Shown here: piece after piece, positions 51,656-61,061 of the stretch
How the letters are laid out: each line of letters opens with the position of its first letter
Numbering within the stretch: position 1 is the stretch's first letter
DNA from: Alphaproteobacteria bacterium
GTDB taxonomy: Bacteria > Pseudomonadota > Alphaproteobacteria > Ferrovibrionales > Ferrovibrionaceae
DNA length: 64,000 nucleotides
Direction of reading: 5' to 3'
Assembly: GCA_947473805.1 (NCBI GenBank)
Contig: CANJGB010000009.1
Span: forward strand, 1 to 64,000
Position numbers and translations under genes: made by a program
The notes under the pieces: model-generated
Databases searched by the model: none
The model's input: only the letters and a program-made list of their open reading frames with translations
Told to the model about the DNA's origin: nothing

Positions 51656-52378
51656 ATGCGCAATGAAACCATAAGCTACCGGGACGGCGACGCCGACCTG
51701 CGCGGCCAGCTTTATTTCGACGAGACCAAGACTGGCAAAAGGCCAGGCATCCTGGTCATGCCGCCGGGATCGGGCCTGGGCGAGCACAGCAAGGAGCGCG
51801 CCCAGCGGCTGGCGAAGCTGGGTTATGTCGCGCTGGCGGGTGATCCGTTCGGCGGTGGCGCGGTGGCCGGCAATTACGAGGAAGCGGAGAAGTTCGCCGC
51901 CCTGTTCCGCGACGACGCGCTGCGGTTCCGCCAGCGCGTGCGCGTGTCGCTGGATGCCTTGGCCGCGCGGCCCGAAGTGGACAGCACGCGGATGGGTGCG
52001 ATCGGCTTTTGCATGGGCGGCACGTTCGTGCTGGAACTGGCGCGCAGTGGCGCGCCTGTCAAAGGCGTCGTGACATTCCACGGCCTTCTGGAGGCGAAGC
52101 GGCCGGCGCAGGCCGGCGAGATCAAGGCGAAGGTGCTGGTCTGCAACGGCGCGGAAGACCCGCTGGTACCGCAAACAGCCATCGACGGCTTCACGGCGGA
52201 AATGACGGCGGCGCAGGTGGACTGGCAGATCATCAACTATGCCGGCGCGAAGCACAGCTTTACCAATCCGCTGGCCGGCAACTACGGACGGCCGGACCTG
52301 GCCTATCACGAACATGCGGACACGCACTCCTGGACAGCGATGACGCGCTTCTTCGCCGACCTGTTCAGCGTCCGATGA
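51656..52378 (+). CDS. Dienelactone hydrolase family protein
   Basis: 240 residues. GFCMGG carries the Cys nucleophile of dienelactone hydrolases; the Asp (GAEDPLV) and His (AKHSFTN) complete the triad. Family members open lactone rings, for example in chloroaromatic degradation. Its stop overlaps the start of a second alpha/beta hydrolase by 4 bases, so these two are coupled. Confidence 0.92.
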   Translation: MRNETISYRDGDADLRGQLYFDETKTGKRPGILVMPPGSGLGEHSKERAQRLAKLGYVALAGDPFGGGAVAGNYEEAEKFAALFRDDALRFRQRVRVSLDALAARPEVDSTRMGAIGFCMGGTFVLELARSGAPVKGVVTFHGLLEAKRPAQAGEIKAKVLVCNGAEDPLVPQTAIDGFTAEMTAAQVDWQIINYAGAKHSFTNPLAGNYGRPDLAYHEHADTHSWTAMTRFFADLFSVR

Positions 52379-53265
52379 CACCCGACCTGTCGGCGGTGCC
52401 GCAAGCGGCGCCCGGGCGCAGCGCGGCCGAATACATCGCCGGAATCGAGAAACTGTCCTTGTTGCGGCACACGTCCCTGCCCTATGGCGGGCAGATGACG
52501 TGGCGCGTTTGGCAAAGCGATCCGGCCCTGCCCGTCCTGCTGCTGTTTCACGGCGGCGGCGGCTCGTGGCTGCACTGGGTCCGCAATGTCGTGCCGCTGT
52601 CGCGGCATTTCACCCTGATGGTTGCCGACCTGCCGGGTCTCGGCGACAGCGACCCGCCTGACGACCTGAAGGACATCTGTTCGGTAGCGCGCGGCGTGGC
52701 GCACGGCATAGATCAGATCGTACCGGCGGGACGGGGCTATGACATTTGCGGCTTCTCGTTCGGCGCCATAGTCGGCGCCCATGTCTCGACGCTGGTGGAC
52801 CAGCGCCTGCGCAGCGTGGTGCTGACCGGGCCAGGCGGCCTGGAGCTGAGCGAGAAGCCCTGGGCGCCGCCAGTGCCGATGAAAGCGAGCATGGCACCCG
52901 ACGAACTGGTGAACGCCGCGCGGCGTAACCTGGAAATCCTGATGCTGGCCGACCCGGCTCAGGTGGACGGCGTGGCCATCTACAGCCAGATCGCCGGCGT
53001 CCTCAGCGCCCGGACGAAAAGCCGGCACATGTCGCGCACCTGGATGCTGAGCAAGTGCCTGCCCCAGGTGACGACGCGGATGCATGCGATCTGGGGCGAG
53101 CTGGACGTGACCGCCCATCCCTATATGCACGAGCGCGAGGCTCTGCTGCGGAAGTACCAGCCGGACATCGCCTTCCGGGTCATTCCCGGCGCCGGCCACT
53201 GGGTCGCCTATGAAAAGGCCGACCAGTTCAACGAGACACTGGTCGGCCTGATCGGCGGAAAATAG
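52375..53265 (+). CDS. Alpha/beta-fold hydrolase
   Basis: 296 residues. LLFHGGGGSWLHW forms the oxyanion loop, CGFSFGA the nucleophile elbow, WGELDVTA probably the acid region and GAGHWVAYE the catalytic His. It is translationally coupled to the dienelactone hydrolase gene. Substrate unknown; an ester or C-C hydrolase role in the same pathway is likely. The gene ends 8 bases before the convergent acyl-CoA dehydrogenase. Confidence 0.88.
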   Translation: MTPDLSAVPQAAPGRSAAEYIAGIEKLSLLRHTSLPYGGQMTWRVWQSDPALPVLLLFHGGGGSWLHWVRNVVPLSRHFTLMVADLPGLGDSDPPDDLKDICSVARGVAHGIDQIVPAGRGYDICGFSFGAIVGAHVSTLVDQRLRSVVLTGPGGLELSEKPWAPPVPMKASMAPDELVNAARRNLEILMLADPAQVDGVAIYSQIAGVLSARTKSRHMSRTWMLSKCLPQVTTRMHAIWGELDVTAHPYMHEREALLRKYQPDIAFRVIPGAGHWVAYEKADQFNETLVGLIGGK

Positions 53266-53273
53266 ACGCGCGA

Positions 53274-54509
53274 CTAGAGGTCGACGTCGCCGTCGAGGAG
53301 CGACTTCACGATCTGGCGGCGCATGATCTCGCGGCTGCCATCGGCAACATTGATACGCCGCAGCATGATGTAGGCCTCGGTCAGGTACATCTCGTTGGTG
53401 AAGCCGATGGCGCCATGGGTCTGGATGACCTGGTCCAGGCAGCGCGCGCCGATCTCGGCGGCGTAGGACTTGGCCATGGAGAGTTCCTTGGTCGCCGGCA
53501 GGCCACGGTCCAGCAGCTCGGCGGCATTGCGGCCCATCAAGTGGGCAGCATGCACCTCGGTCGCACGTTCCGCGAGCGGGAACGTGACGCCCTGGTACTC
53601 GCTGATCGGCTTGCCGAAGGTATGGCGAATCTTGGTGTAGTCGAGCGCCATTTCCAGGCCCCAGCGGCACACGCCGATGGCGCGCGACGCATTGTACAGG
53701 CGGCCCAGCGAGACGCCGAGCATGGCCGTACGGAAACCCTTGTGCAGTTCGCCGATCAGCTGGTGCGGCTCGACGCGCACATTGTCGAAGCGCAGGATGC
53801 CCTCGTCGCCGCCGGCATGGCCCCACATCTTGATGACGGACTCGACCGAGAAGCCCTCGGACTTGGTCGGCACGATGAAGGCGCTGATGCCGCCCTTGCG
53901 CTTCGCGGCCAGCTCAGGCTCGGTCACCGCGAACACGACGACGTAATCGGCCTGCGGGCTGTTCGAGGTCCAGATCTTGCCGCCGGTGATCCGCCAGCCG
54001 TCACCATCGGGCACGGCGCGGGTTTTCATCGCCATGGCGTCGGAACCGGCATCAGGCTCCGACATGCCGAAGCACATCGTCGTCTTGCCTTCCATCAGGC
54101 CCGGCAGATATTCGTCCTGCGCGCGCTTGGTGAGGTTGCGCAGCACCGGGCTGGGCCCCTTGGCCCAGTGGCTGACCATGTAGTGGCCGATCCAGTACTT
54201 CATGCCGCAGAGGTGATAGATGCGCTCCCAGGCGGCGTAGTAGGCGAGCAGACCCAGGCCGCCGCCACCAAACTCGGCCGGCGCGCTCATCTGGTAGAAG
54301 CCCGCCTTGGCCGACGCCTGGCGCACTTCGCTGACCAGCTGCCAGACTTCCTTGCTATAGGCGCCGTTGGCGCCGTACTTGCGGCGCTCGTCATCGAACA
54401 GGGCCGCGTGCTTTTCGTGGCGCGGGAACACTTCGGCGCGGATGAAGGACTCGATCGCGCTGCGGATGTCCTGGATGTCCTCGGAATATTCGTGGGCTAT
54501 GGCCACCAT
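53274..54509 (-). CDS. Acyl-CoA dehydrogenase
   Basis: 411 residues, FAD-dependent alpha,beta-dehydrogenation of an acyl-CoA. MCFGMSEPDAGSDAMAMKTRA and the WRITGGKIWTSN block bind FAD and substrate. At the position of the usual EGT catalytic base the sequence reads VADGSREIMR, as in ACAD10/11-like enzymes that use Asp. ATG 54509 gives normal length. It is 74 bases after the DUF35 gene and may end that operon. A second dehydrogenase lies at 58054. Confidence 0.92.
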   Translation of the reverse strand: MVAIAHEYSEDIQDIRSAIESFIRAEVFPRHEKHAALFDDERRKYGANGAYSKEVWQLVSEVRQASAKAGFYQMSAPAEFGGGGLGLLAYYAAWERIYHLCGMKYWIGHYMVSHWAKGPSPVLRNLTKRAQDEYLPGLMEGKTTMCFGMSEPDAGSDAMAMKTRAVPDGDGWRITGGKIWTSNSPQADYVVVFAVTEPELAAKRKGGISAFIVPTKSEGFSVESVIKMWGHAGGDEGILRFDNVRVEPHQLIGELHKGFRTAMLGVSLGRLYNASRAIGVCRWGLEMALDYTKIRHTFGKPISEYQGVTFPLAERATEVHAAHLMGRNAAELLDRGLPATKELSMAKSYAAEIGARCLDQVIQTHGAIGFTNEMYLTEAYIMLRRINVADGSREIMRRQIVKSLLDGDVDL

Positions 54510-54583
54510 GAACGCGTCCTCCCTGCCGGCTCCGGCTGTTGCGGGCCGAAAGCAAAAATCAAATGAGCGGTGATACCCGCAGC

Positions 54584-54970
54584 CTACTTCACCGGCGCGA
54601 ACATGGGAATGGCCACGCCGTTGTCCGCTTGACGGAACGTCAGCGCCACATCCATGCCGATATGCACCTCGCCGGCATCGACGATGTGGGTCAGCATGGT
54701 CGGCCCCTCGGCCAGCGTCACGTAGGCGATGGTGAAGGGATCGGCCTTCGACGCCATTGTGCTGTGGGAATAGATCCTGGCCTTGCCGCTGCCCTCGGCC
54801 CATTCGGTCTTGTCGCTGAAGCAGAATGGGCAGACGGCGCGCGGGTACCAGTGGGCACGGGTGCAGGCCGTGCACTTGCGCACCAGGAACTTGCCGGTCG
54901 CGGCGGCGGCGTAGAATTCCTTGGCGATCGGGTCGTTGACGTCCGGGCCGGGGATCGTGCTGGTGGTCAT
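54584..54970 (-). CDS. DUF35 OB-fold / Zn-ribbon protein, partner of thiolase-like enzyme
   Basis: 128 residues. A four-Cys zinc ribbon (KCTACTRAHWYPRAVCPFC) precedes an OB-fold, the DUF35 layout. In steroid side-chain degradation a DUF35 domain (ChsH2) forms the active complex with the thiolase-fold aldolase Ltp2. Here it follows a thiolase-like gene with a 5-base gap, so the same partnership is inferred. ATG 54970 is chosen; the open frame upstream is antisense-frame overlap with the thiolase gene. Confidence 0.88.
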   Translation of the reverse strand: MTTSTIPGPDVNDPIAKEFYAAAATGKFLVRKCTACTRAHWYPRAVCPFCFSDKTEWAEGSGKARIYSHSTMASKADPFTIAYVTLAEGPTMLTHIVDAGEVHIGMDVALTFRQADNGVAIPMFAPVK

Positions 54971-54975
54971 GTCGG

Positions 54976-56142
54976 TCACTCGCGCTCGAGGATCAGGGTC
55001 GCGCTGCCGTGGCGCGCGGCCAGCATGCCGCCGATGCCGTTGACGGCGGCGAGGTTGCAGTTCTTCACCTGCACCGCAGGATGCGCCTCGCCACGCAACT
55101 GGCGTACGGCCTCGACGATCTTGGTCATGCCGCCGCGGTTCGACGGATGGCTGCTGCACAGGCTGCCGCCATCGGTGTTGAACGGCAGCTTGCCGACGCC
55201 AGAGATCAAATTGCCGTCGGCGACGAACTTGCCGCCCTCGCCCTTGGCGCAAAAGCCCATGTCTTCCAGCTGCATCAACACGGTGATGGTGAAGCTGTCG
55301 TAGATGCCGGCATACTTGATGTCGGCCGGCTTCACGCCGGCTTCCGCAAATGCGATCGGGCCGGAAACCTTCGCGCCACAATAGGTGAGGTCGATATCGC
55401 CACCGCCCGTACCCTTGATCGCCTCGCCCGCGCCCAGCACCTTGACCAGCGGGCGCTTGAGGCTTCTGGCGATTTCCGGGCGGGTGACAATCACCGCGCC
55501 GCCGCCGTCGCTGACCACGCAGCAGTCGAGGCGATGCAGCGGATCGGACACGAACGGGGAGTTGATCACCTCGTCGACGGTGACCACCTTGGGCAGCATG
55601 GCGTTCGGGTTGTACTGCGCGTGCTGCGAGGCCGCGACCTTGATCCAGGCCAGTTGCTCGCTGGTGGTGCCGAACTCGTGCATGTGCCGGCGCGCGCACA
55701 TCGCGTACATGTTGATGGTCGCCGGGCGGAACGGGCTGTCCCACACCGCTTCGGGGCCGGGTGAGCCGACGACGCGGGGCTTGGTGCCGCTGCGCCCCTC
55801 GCTGCGGGCCCGGCCGGCAAGGGTCACCAGTGCGACATTGCATTTGCCCGCGGCAATCGCCTGGGCCGCATGGCTGACGTGGGCCAGGTAGGACGAACCG
55901 CCGAACTCGGTGGAATCGGCGTGGCGAACCTTCAGGTTCATGTAATCGATCATGGAGAGCGGGCCGAGGCCCGCCGCATCGCCGGCGCAGAAATAGCCGT
56001 CGATATCATCCTTGCTGAGGCCCGCATCGGCGAGCGCGCCGCGCGCGACCTCGGCGTGAAGCTGTGGACTGCTCTTCTCGGGCGCCATCCGGGTCGGATG
56101 CTCGAATGCGCCGACGATATATGCCTGACCCTTGATGCTCAT
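54976..56142 (-). CDS. Thiolase-fold protein lacking the nucleophilic Cys (Ltp2-like lyase)
   Basis: 388 residues, SCP-x/lipid-transfer thiolase superfamily. Where thiolases carry NxCxSG the sequence reads STEFGGSSYLAH, with no Cys, so ordinary Claisen chemistry is unlikely. The AGIYDSFTITVLMQLEDMGF segment with a Tyr resembles the Ltp2 aldolase group. Paired with the DUF35 gene directly downstream, it is predicted to be an acyl-CoA retro-aldolase or related C-C lyase. It fits behind the dehydrogenase and hydratase in this operon. Confidence 0.82.
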   Translation of the reverse strand: MSIKGQAYIVGAFEHPTRMAPEKSSPQLHAEVARGALADAGLSKDDIDGYFCAGDAAGLGPLSMIDYMNLKVRHADSTEFGGSSYLAHVSHAAQAIAAGKCNVALVTLAGRARSEGRSGTKPRVVGSPGPEAVWDSPFRPATINMYAMCARRHMHEFGTTSEQLAWIKVAASQHAQYNPNAMLPKVVTVDEVINSPFVSDPLHRLDCCVVSDGGGAVIVTRPEIARSLKRPLVKVLGAGEAIKGTGGGDIDLTYCGAKVSGPIAFAEAGVKPADIKYAGIYDSFTITVLMQLEDMGFCAKGEGGKFVADGNLISGVGKLPFNTDGGSLCSSHPSNRGGMTKIVEAVRQLRGEAHPAVQVKNCNLAAVNGIGGMLAARHGSATLILERE

Positions 56143-56186
56143 GCCCGTTCCTGACGTTTCCTGCGCTGCTTCCTATACTGAAGGCC

Positions 56187-57563
56187 CTAGGGAGCGGCAA
56201 GGGCCTGACGCAAAGCGGCCATGTCAGGCTGCTTTTCCAGGTCCATGACGACGGCCAGCAGGCGCTCGACCCGGTCCGGCCCAAAGCGGCGGCCGGCATT
56301 GGCGCGATATTTTTCGACGATATCGGCCGCCGACAGTGGCCTGGCATCGGCGCCACGGTTGATGGATTCGCGGTGGCGAATCTCTCGTCCGCCGGTCATC
56401 GCGATCACAAGCTCGCCGGAATAGTAACGGGGGTACGGGCTGTCCGGATCGAGAATATAGGAGACCTTGCCCGCCAGCGCTGCGGCGCGCGGATCGGTCC
56501 GCGCCGGCGGCTCCAGTTCATCCAACGTGAAGCGTCCACGCAGCAGCGCGGTGGCCACGGCATATTGGAGGCTGAATTGCGCCTCGTAGGCACTTTGCGG
56601 CGCGTGCTTCGCCGCTTGCGGCTCGCACACCACATCGACAATGCCGGCAGGCACCAGGGCGGTGATTCCGGTAATGGCCCCGGGATCGACTTCGTCGCGC
56701 AGCGCCAGCGCGGCATCGATGAAGGCGTGATTGAAGTGACAGGCGGGGAACGGCTTGATCGCCACCTTGCCGGTTTCCCAGTCGTCGCCGAGGCGTTCGA
56801 AGAAGGTAGCGTCGAAGGTTGCGCCAGCTGCGTAAGTTTTGAACAGGCCGAAGCGGCCCTCATAGGCCTGCGACGGCCCCTTGAAGCCCGCCTTCGCGAA
56901 CGCCGCCGCGGTCACGCCCGCCATGGCGGCCCAGCCCGGATGCAGGCGCTTGGTCCAGGCACCATCGGACAGGAATTCCAGGCCGCCCGACGCCATGGAC
57001 AGCGCGATGCCCTGCGCATCCACAAGCTGGTCGGTGCTGAGCCCGGTCAGCCGGCCGGCGGCAAGGACAGCGCCGAAAGCGTTGACCACGCCGGTCGGGT
57101 GGAAACCCGCCTTGTGGAACGCACCCCCAGCTGCCGCACCAATGCGGGCCGAGGTCTCGACGCCGATGATGTAGGCGGCGAGCAGATCACGACCGTCGAG
57201 GCCATGTTCGCAGGCAAGGCCGAAAGCCGCAGGAAAGATGCCAGCGGAGGTATGCACCACGCTGGCCGTGTGGGTGTCGTCGTAGTCGAGGCCGTGGACC
57301 AGCAGGCCGTTCATCGCCACCGCGTCGCGCAGCGGCAGGCCCTCGGAAAACCCGATGACCGCATGCGAACCGGAGCCACCGAGGCCCTGCAGCGCCTTGA
57401 GCGTGACGGCGGCGAAGTCGTAGCCGCCGGAAGCCATCGCGATACCGAGCGAGTCCAGGATGTGCAGCCTCGCGCGCTCGCGGATTCCAGCCGGCACGTC
57501 CTCCAGCCGCAAGGTTGCGGCGAAATTCGCCAGCGTCCGCGACAGGGAGGCCTTGTCGTCCAT
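56187..57563 (-). CDS. MmgE/PrpD family protein
   Basis: 458 residues, the size and pattern of 2-methylcitrate dehydratase-like proteins (GLLVHGLDYDDTHTASVVHTSAG near residue 95; KPFPACHFNHAFIDAAL near residue 270). Known members dehydrate or isomerise tricarboxylates; many in catabolic clusters have unknown substrates. It starts 2 bases after the MaoC gene stop, so it belongs to the ACAD-MaoC operon. Confidence 0.92.
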   Translation of the reverse strand: MDDKASLSRTLANFAATLRLEDVPAGIRERARLHILDSLGIAMASGGYDFAAVTLKALQGLGGSGSHAVIGFSEGLPLRDAVAMNGLLVHGLDYDDTHTASVVHTSAGIFPAAFGLACEHGLDGRDLLAAYIIGVETSARIGAAAGGAFHKAGFHPTGVVNAFGAVLAAGRLTGLSTDQLVDAQGIALSMASGGLEFLSDGAWTKRLHPGWAAMAGVTAAAFAKAGFKGPSQAYEGRFGLFKTYAAGATFDATFFERLGDDWETGKVAIKPFPACHFNHAFIDAALALRDEVDPGAITGITALVPAGIVDVVCEPQAAKHAPQSAYEAQFSLQYAVATALLRGRFTLDELEPPARTDPRAAALAGKVSYILDPDSPYPRYYSGELVIAMTGGREIRHRESINRGADARPLSAADIVEKYRANAGRRFGPDRVERLLAVVMDLEKQPDMAALRQALAAP

Positions 57564-57565
57564 GC

Positions 57566-58048
57566 CTATTTAGCGCGACCCGAGGGACCTGACGCACGCT
57601 TGGGGATGAGGCTGATGCGCTCGAACGTCATGAAGACCGTACCGTCAGCCTTGTAGCCCTCGGTCTTGGTCGTCACTACGCCGGCGCCAGGGCGGGAACC
57701 ACTTTCGCGCACGTCGATGACGGTGGAGCGCGCGTATATGGTGTCGCCCGGAAACACCGGCGCAGTCAGCCGGATGTCGCGCCAGCCCAGATTGGCAATT
57801 GCGTTGATGCTGATGTCGGCGACGGTCATGCCGACGACGATGGCCAGCGTCAGCGTGCTGTTGACGAGCGGCTTGCCGAACTCGGTCCCTGCCGCGAAGT
57901 TTGCATCGCAGTGCAGCGGGTGCTGGTTCATGGTCAGCAGGCTGAAATGGATGTTGTCAGTTTCGGTGATCGTCCGGCCCGGCCAGTGCTTGTAGGTATT
58001 GCCGGTCTTGAAATCCTCGAAGAAATTGCCGCGCGGTTCGTCGCTCAT
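57566..58048 (-). CDS. MaoC-family dehydratase (hot-dog fold hydratase)
   Basis: 160 residues. The sequence TITETDNIHFSLLTMNQHPLHCDANFAAGTEFGKPLVNS carries the conserved Asp and His of R-specific enoyl-CoA hydratases, close to mesaconyl-CoA hydratase types. It adds water to an enoyl-CoA made by the adjacent dehydrogenase (5-base gap). Part of the leftward operon beginning at 59253. Confidence 0.93.
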   Translation of the reverse strand: MSDEPRGNFFEDFKTGNTYKHWPGRTITETDNIHFSLLTMNQHPLHCDANFAAGTEFGKPLVNSTLTLAIVVGMTVADISINAIANLGWRDIRLTAPVFPGDTIYARSTVIDVRESGSRPGAGVVTTKTEGYKADGTVFMTFERISLIPKRASGPSGRAK

Positions 58049-58053
58049 TCTGC

Positions 58054-59253
58054 TTAGGCCTTCTTGCCGCTCTTGCTGCGTTCCAGTACCTGCCGCGCGA
58101 TGATCATGCGCTGCATCTCGTTGGTGCCCTCGCCGATCACCAGCAGCGGCGCGTCGCGGTACAGGCGCTCGACGATGAACTCCTTCGAATAACCGTAGCC
58201 GCCGTGGATGCGCATCGATTCGGCCGCGTTCTCCATCGCCGCCTCGGTGGCGAACAGTTTGGCCATGCCGGCCTCCATGTCGCAGCGGCGGCCGGCGTCG
58301 TAGGCCTCGGCGGCGTACTGGACCAGCAGGCGGCTGGCGTGGACGCGTGTGACCATATCGCCCAGCTTAAGCTGGATCGCCTGGTGCTCGCAGATCGGCT
58401 TGCCGAAGGTGTGGCGGATCTGGCTGTACGACACCGCTTCGTCCAAAGCCGCCTGGGCCACGCCGACGCCGCGCGAGGCGACATTGATGCGGCCGAGTTC
58501 CAGCCCGCCCAGCGCGTGCTGCAGTCCCCTGCCCTCGACGCCGCCGATCAGGCAATCGGCATCGATCTTGTAGTCCTCGAAGATCAGTTCGGCGGAATCA
58601 ATACCCTTGTAGCCCAGCTTCTCCAGCTTGCGGCTGACGCGAAAGCCGTCACGCTTCTCGGCCAGGAACAGGCTCATGCCCTTGTGGCGCGGGTTGGCCG
58701 CCGGGTCGGTCTTCACCAGCAGGGCGAAGCACTGGCCATAGATGCCGTTGCTGATCCACGTCTTGGTGCCGTTGATGGTGTAGTTCCCGTCGGTGCCCTT
58801 TTTTGCGAGCGTGCGCACCGCCTGCAGATCGGTGCCGCAATCGGGTTCGGTCAGGGCCAGGCCGCCGCGAATCTCACCGGTGGCGAAGCGCGGCAGGAAG
58901 CGCTGCTTCTGTTCCGCCGTGCCGAAGCGCTGCACCGCGCTGGCCATGATCAGGTGCGAATTGAAAATGCCGGTCAGCGACATCCACACCGTGGCGATGC
59001 GCTCGACGATCTTGGCATAGACCGAAGCAGACAGGCCGAGGCCGCCATATTCCTGCGCGATGATGGCGCCGAACAGGCCCAGTTCCTTCATGTGGCCGAC
59101 AATTTCCTCAGGGTAAATGTCGTCGTGTTCCAGCTTCTGCGCATAGGGGCGGACATGCCGTTCCAGGAAGCGGTCAACACTGTCGAGGATGATTGCGGTC
59201 TGCTCGGAATCCGCTGCGGACGTCGTGTCGCTACCGGCCACGTGGGACCTCAT
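58054..59253 (-). CDS. Acyl-CoA dehydrogenase
   Basis: 399 residues. ALTEPDCGTDLQAVRT and the NGTKTWISNG block bind FAD; VIGEGTNEMQRMI contains the EGT segment that supplies the catalytic Glu in many family members. First gene of the operon ACAD, MaoC, MmgE/PrpD, thiolase, DUF35 and ACAD. Divergent from a GntR/HutC-type regulator that probably controls it. Confidence 0.94.
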   Translation of the reverse strand: MRSHVAGSDTTSAADSEQTAIILDSVDRFLERHVRPYAQKLEHDDIYPEEIVGHMKELGLFGAIIAQEYGGLGLSASVYAKIVERIATVWMSLTGIFNSHLIMASAVQRFGTAEQKQRFLPRFATGEIRGGLALTEPDCGTDLQAVRTLAKKGTDGNYTINGTKTWISNGIYGQCFALLVKTDPAANPRHKGMSLFLAEKRDGFRVSRKLEKLGYKGIDSAELIFEDYKIDADCLIGGVEGRGLQHALGGLELGRINVASRGVGVAQAALDEAVSYSQIRHTFGKPICEHQAIQLKLGDMVTRVHASRLLVQYAAEAYDAGRRCDMEAGMAKLFATEAAMENAAESMRIHGGYGYSKEFIVERLYRDAPLLVIGEGTNEMQRMIIARQVLERSKSGKKA

Positions 59254-59294
59254 TCTTGCCTGGAAAGAACCGCAGGGGTTTTGCCCTGTTTTTG

Positions 59295-59306
59295 TTGTTC
59301 GGACAA
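59295..59306. promoter_or_regulatory. Candidate GntR/HutC-type operator
   Basis: TTGTTCGGACAA is an inverted repeat (TTGT/ACAA arms) midway between the acyl-CoA dehydrogenase operon and the divergent GntR-family gene. The TTGT...ACAA form is usual for this regulator family. Confidence 0.4.
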
Positions 59307-59404
59307 ATTATTTTTGACGCCGCGGCGACGCTGGCGCAGCCGTGCGACGGAATTGCCGGTAGAATGGCCGCGCGCCAGACGGGCGCAAAGGGGAAACGGC
59401 ACAA

Positions 59405-60193
59405 ATGCCAGTCAGGGCAGGTAAAAAGACGGGACCGGGCAGGGCGATCGACGCCGCCGGCCCGCTGTACATGAAGATCGTCCGTGCGCTGTCGGCAGAC
59501 ATCCTTTCAGGAAAGATGGCAGTAGGCGCCCGCCTGCCGACGGAAGCCGCGCTGTGCCGCCAGTTCAATGTGAGCCGGCACACCTTGCGCGAGGCGTTGC
59601 GGCACCTGCGCGAGGCGGGGCTGATCTCATCGCGGCAGGGCTCGGGCTCGGTCGTGACGGGATCGGGAGAGCCGCGACGCTACGTCCATGCAGTGTCGTC
59701 GCTGTCGGAGCTGCTGCAATACGCCCGGGACACCCGCTTCGAGATTGACCGCACGGCGATGGTGACCGCGGATGGCAAGCTGGCGGCACGGCTGAACTGC
59801 AGTCCGGGACGCCGCTGGCTGTATGTGACCGGCTATCGCTACGTGCAGGCGGACGAGCCGCCGATCTGCTGGGTCGAGGTCTATATTCACGCCAGCCTCG
59901 CGCGTGTTGGCACGCTGCTGAAGCGCAATACCGGCTCGGTCTTCGGCCTGATCGAGAAGCAGTCGGGCGAGCGGATCGAGGAAGTGGGGCAGACGCTGCG
60001 CGCGGCTGTCATCCCCAGGGCAGTCGCCACGGGGCTGGACGCCAAAGCGGGCTCGGCGGCGCTGGAGATCGAGCGCGTCTACAAATCAGCAAAGCAGCGC
60101 GTGCTGGAAGTCTCGTTCAGCCTGCACCCGCTGGACCGGTTCAGCTATTCGATGGTGATCCGGCGCGAACCGAGTGGCAGGAAGCGAGCCTGA
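59405..60193 (+). CDS. GntR-family (HutC/UTRA) transcription regulator
   Basis: 262 residues. N-terminal winged HTH (LPTEAALCRQFNVSRHTLREALRHLREAGLISSRQGSGS) followed by a UTRA ligand-binding domain (about 100-250). It probably represses or activates the adjacent divergent acyl-CoA operon in response to a pathway acid. The gene ends exactly where the convergent enoyl-CoA hydratase gene ends. Confidence 0.92.
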   Translation: MPVRAGKKTGPGRAIDAAGPLYMKIVRALSADILSGKMAVGARLPTEAALCRQFNVSRHTLREALRHLREAGLISSRQGSGSVVTGSGEPRRYVHAVSSLSELLQYARDTRFEIDRTAMVTADGKLAARLNCSPGRRWLYVTGYRYVQADEPPICWVEVYIHASLARVGTLLKRNTGSVFGLIEKQSGERIEEVGQTLRAAVIPRAVATGLDAKAGSAALEIERVYKSAKQRVLEVSFSLHPLDRFSYSMVIRREPSGRKRA

Positions 60194-60970
60194 TCAACGG
60201 CCCTTGAAGTCGGGCTTGCGCTTGGCGCGGAATGCGGCGAGTCCTTCCTGATGATCTTCGCTTTCCATCAGCTGGGGCTGGATCAGCAGTTCGGCTTCGA
60301 GATATTCGTCCAGCGTCGTCGCATCGCTGACGTGGAACAGGCGCTTGGTCAGCTGATAGGCAAAGGTGGCCCCTGCCGCGAAATCAGCTGCCATCTTGCG
60401 CGCGGTCGGCAGCAGGTCGGCATCGGGAAGCACCTGGTTGACCAGGCTGGACTGCAGCGCCTCTTCCGCCCCGATGGTGCGACCGGAGAAGACGAGGTCT
60501 TTTGCCTTGGTCAGACCGGCGCGACGGGTGAGGAAATAGACCAGGCCGCCATCGGGAGCGAGGCCAAGCCGGGTAAAGGGCGAGCCGAACCGCGCCGAGG
60601 CGCCAGCCAGGATGATGTCGGAGGCAAGCGCCAGGCTCCAGCCGATGCCGACCGCCGGGCCAGCCACGGCGGCAATAACCGGCTTGTCGAATTTTGCCAG
60701 CGCACGAACGAACGGCAGGACTGCGTCGCGATAACGCGCGCGGGCGCCGGTAATGCCGCGCTGCTTCAGGTGATCGACATCGACGCCGGCACAGAACATG
60801 CCGCCCGCGCCCGTCAGGATGAGGGCGCGCACATTGTCGTCGGACATGGCGGCGCGGAGGTGATCTTCCATCTGGCGACGCATGTCGGCGGTCAGCGCGT
60901 TGCGCTTTTCCACGTGATCGATGGTCAGGGTCGCAAAACCCGCTGTATCCAGTTCGAGAGCGACTTTCAC
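60194..60970 (-). CDS. Enoyl-CoA hydratase/isomerase family protein
   Basis: 258 residues from GTG 60970, chosen because the product then starts VKVALELDTAGFATLTIDHVEKRNAL like other crotonases. FCAGVDVDHL and GPAVGIGWSLALASD form the oxyanion hole; PFTRLGLAPDGGLVYFL is the region of the second active-site acid, here Asp. Probably hydrates or isomerises an enoyl-CoA of the same pathway. Confidence 0.9.
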   Translation of the reverse strand: MKVALELDTAGFATLTIDHVEKRNALTADMRRQMEDHLRAAMSDDNVRALILTGAGGMFCAGVDVDHLKQRGITGARARYRDAVLPFVRALAKFDKPVIAAVAGPAVGIGWSLALASDIILAGASARFGSPFTRLGLAPDGGLVYFLTRRAGLTKAKDLVFSGRTIGAEEALQSSLVNQVLPDADLLPTARKMAADFAAGATFAYQLTKRLFHVSDATTLDEYLEAELLIQPQLMESEDHQEGLAAFRAKRKPDFKGR

Positions 60971-61061
60971 CTGGCACCGTCCCCTTAGTCCCGCGCAAAC
61001 GCGGGCGAAGCTAACAGCGGGGTCGCACCGCGACAAGCGCACCTGATATCATGCCAGATGG

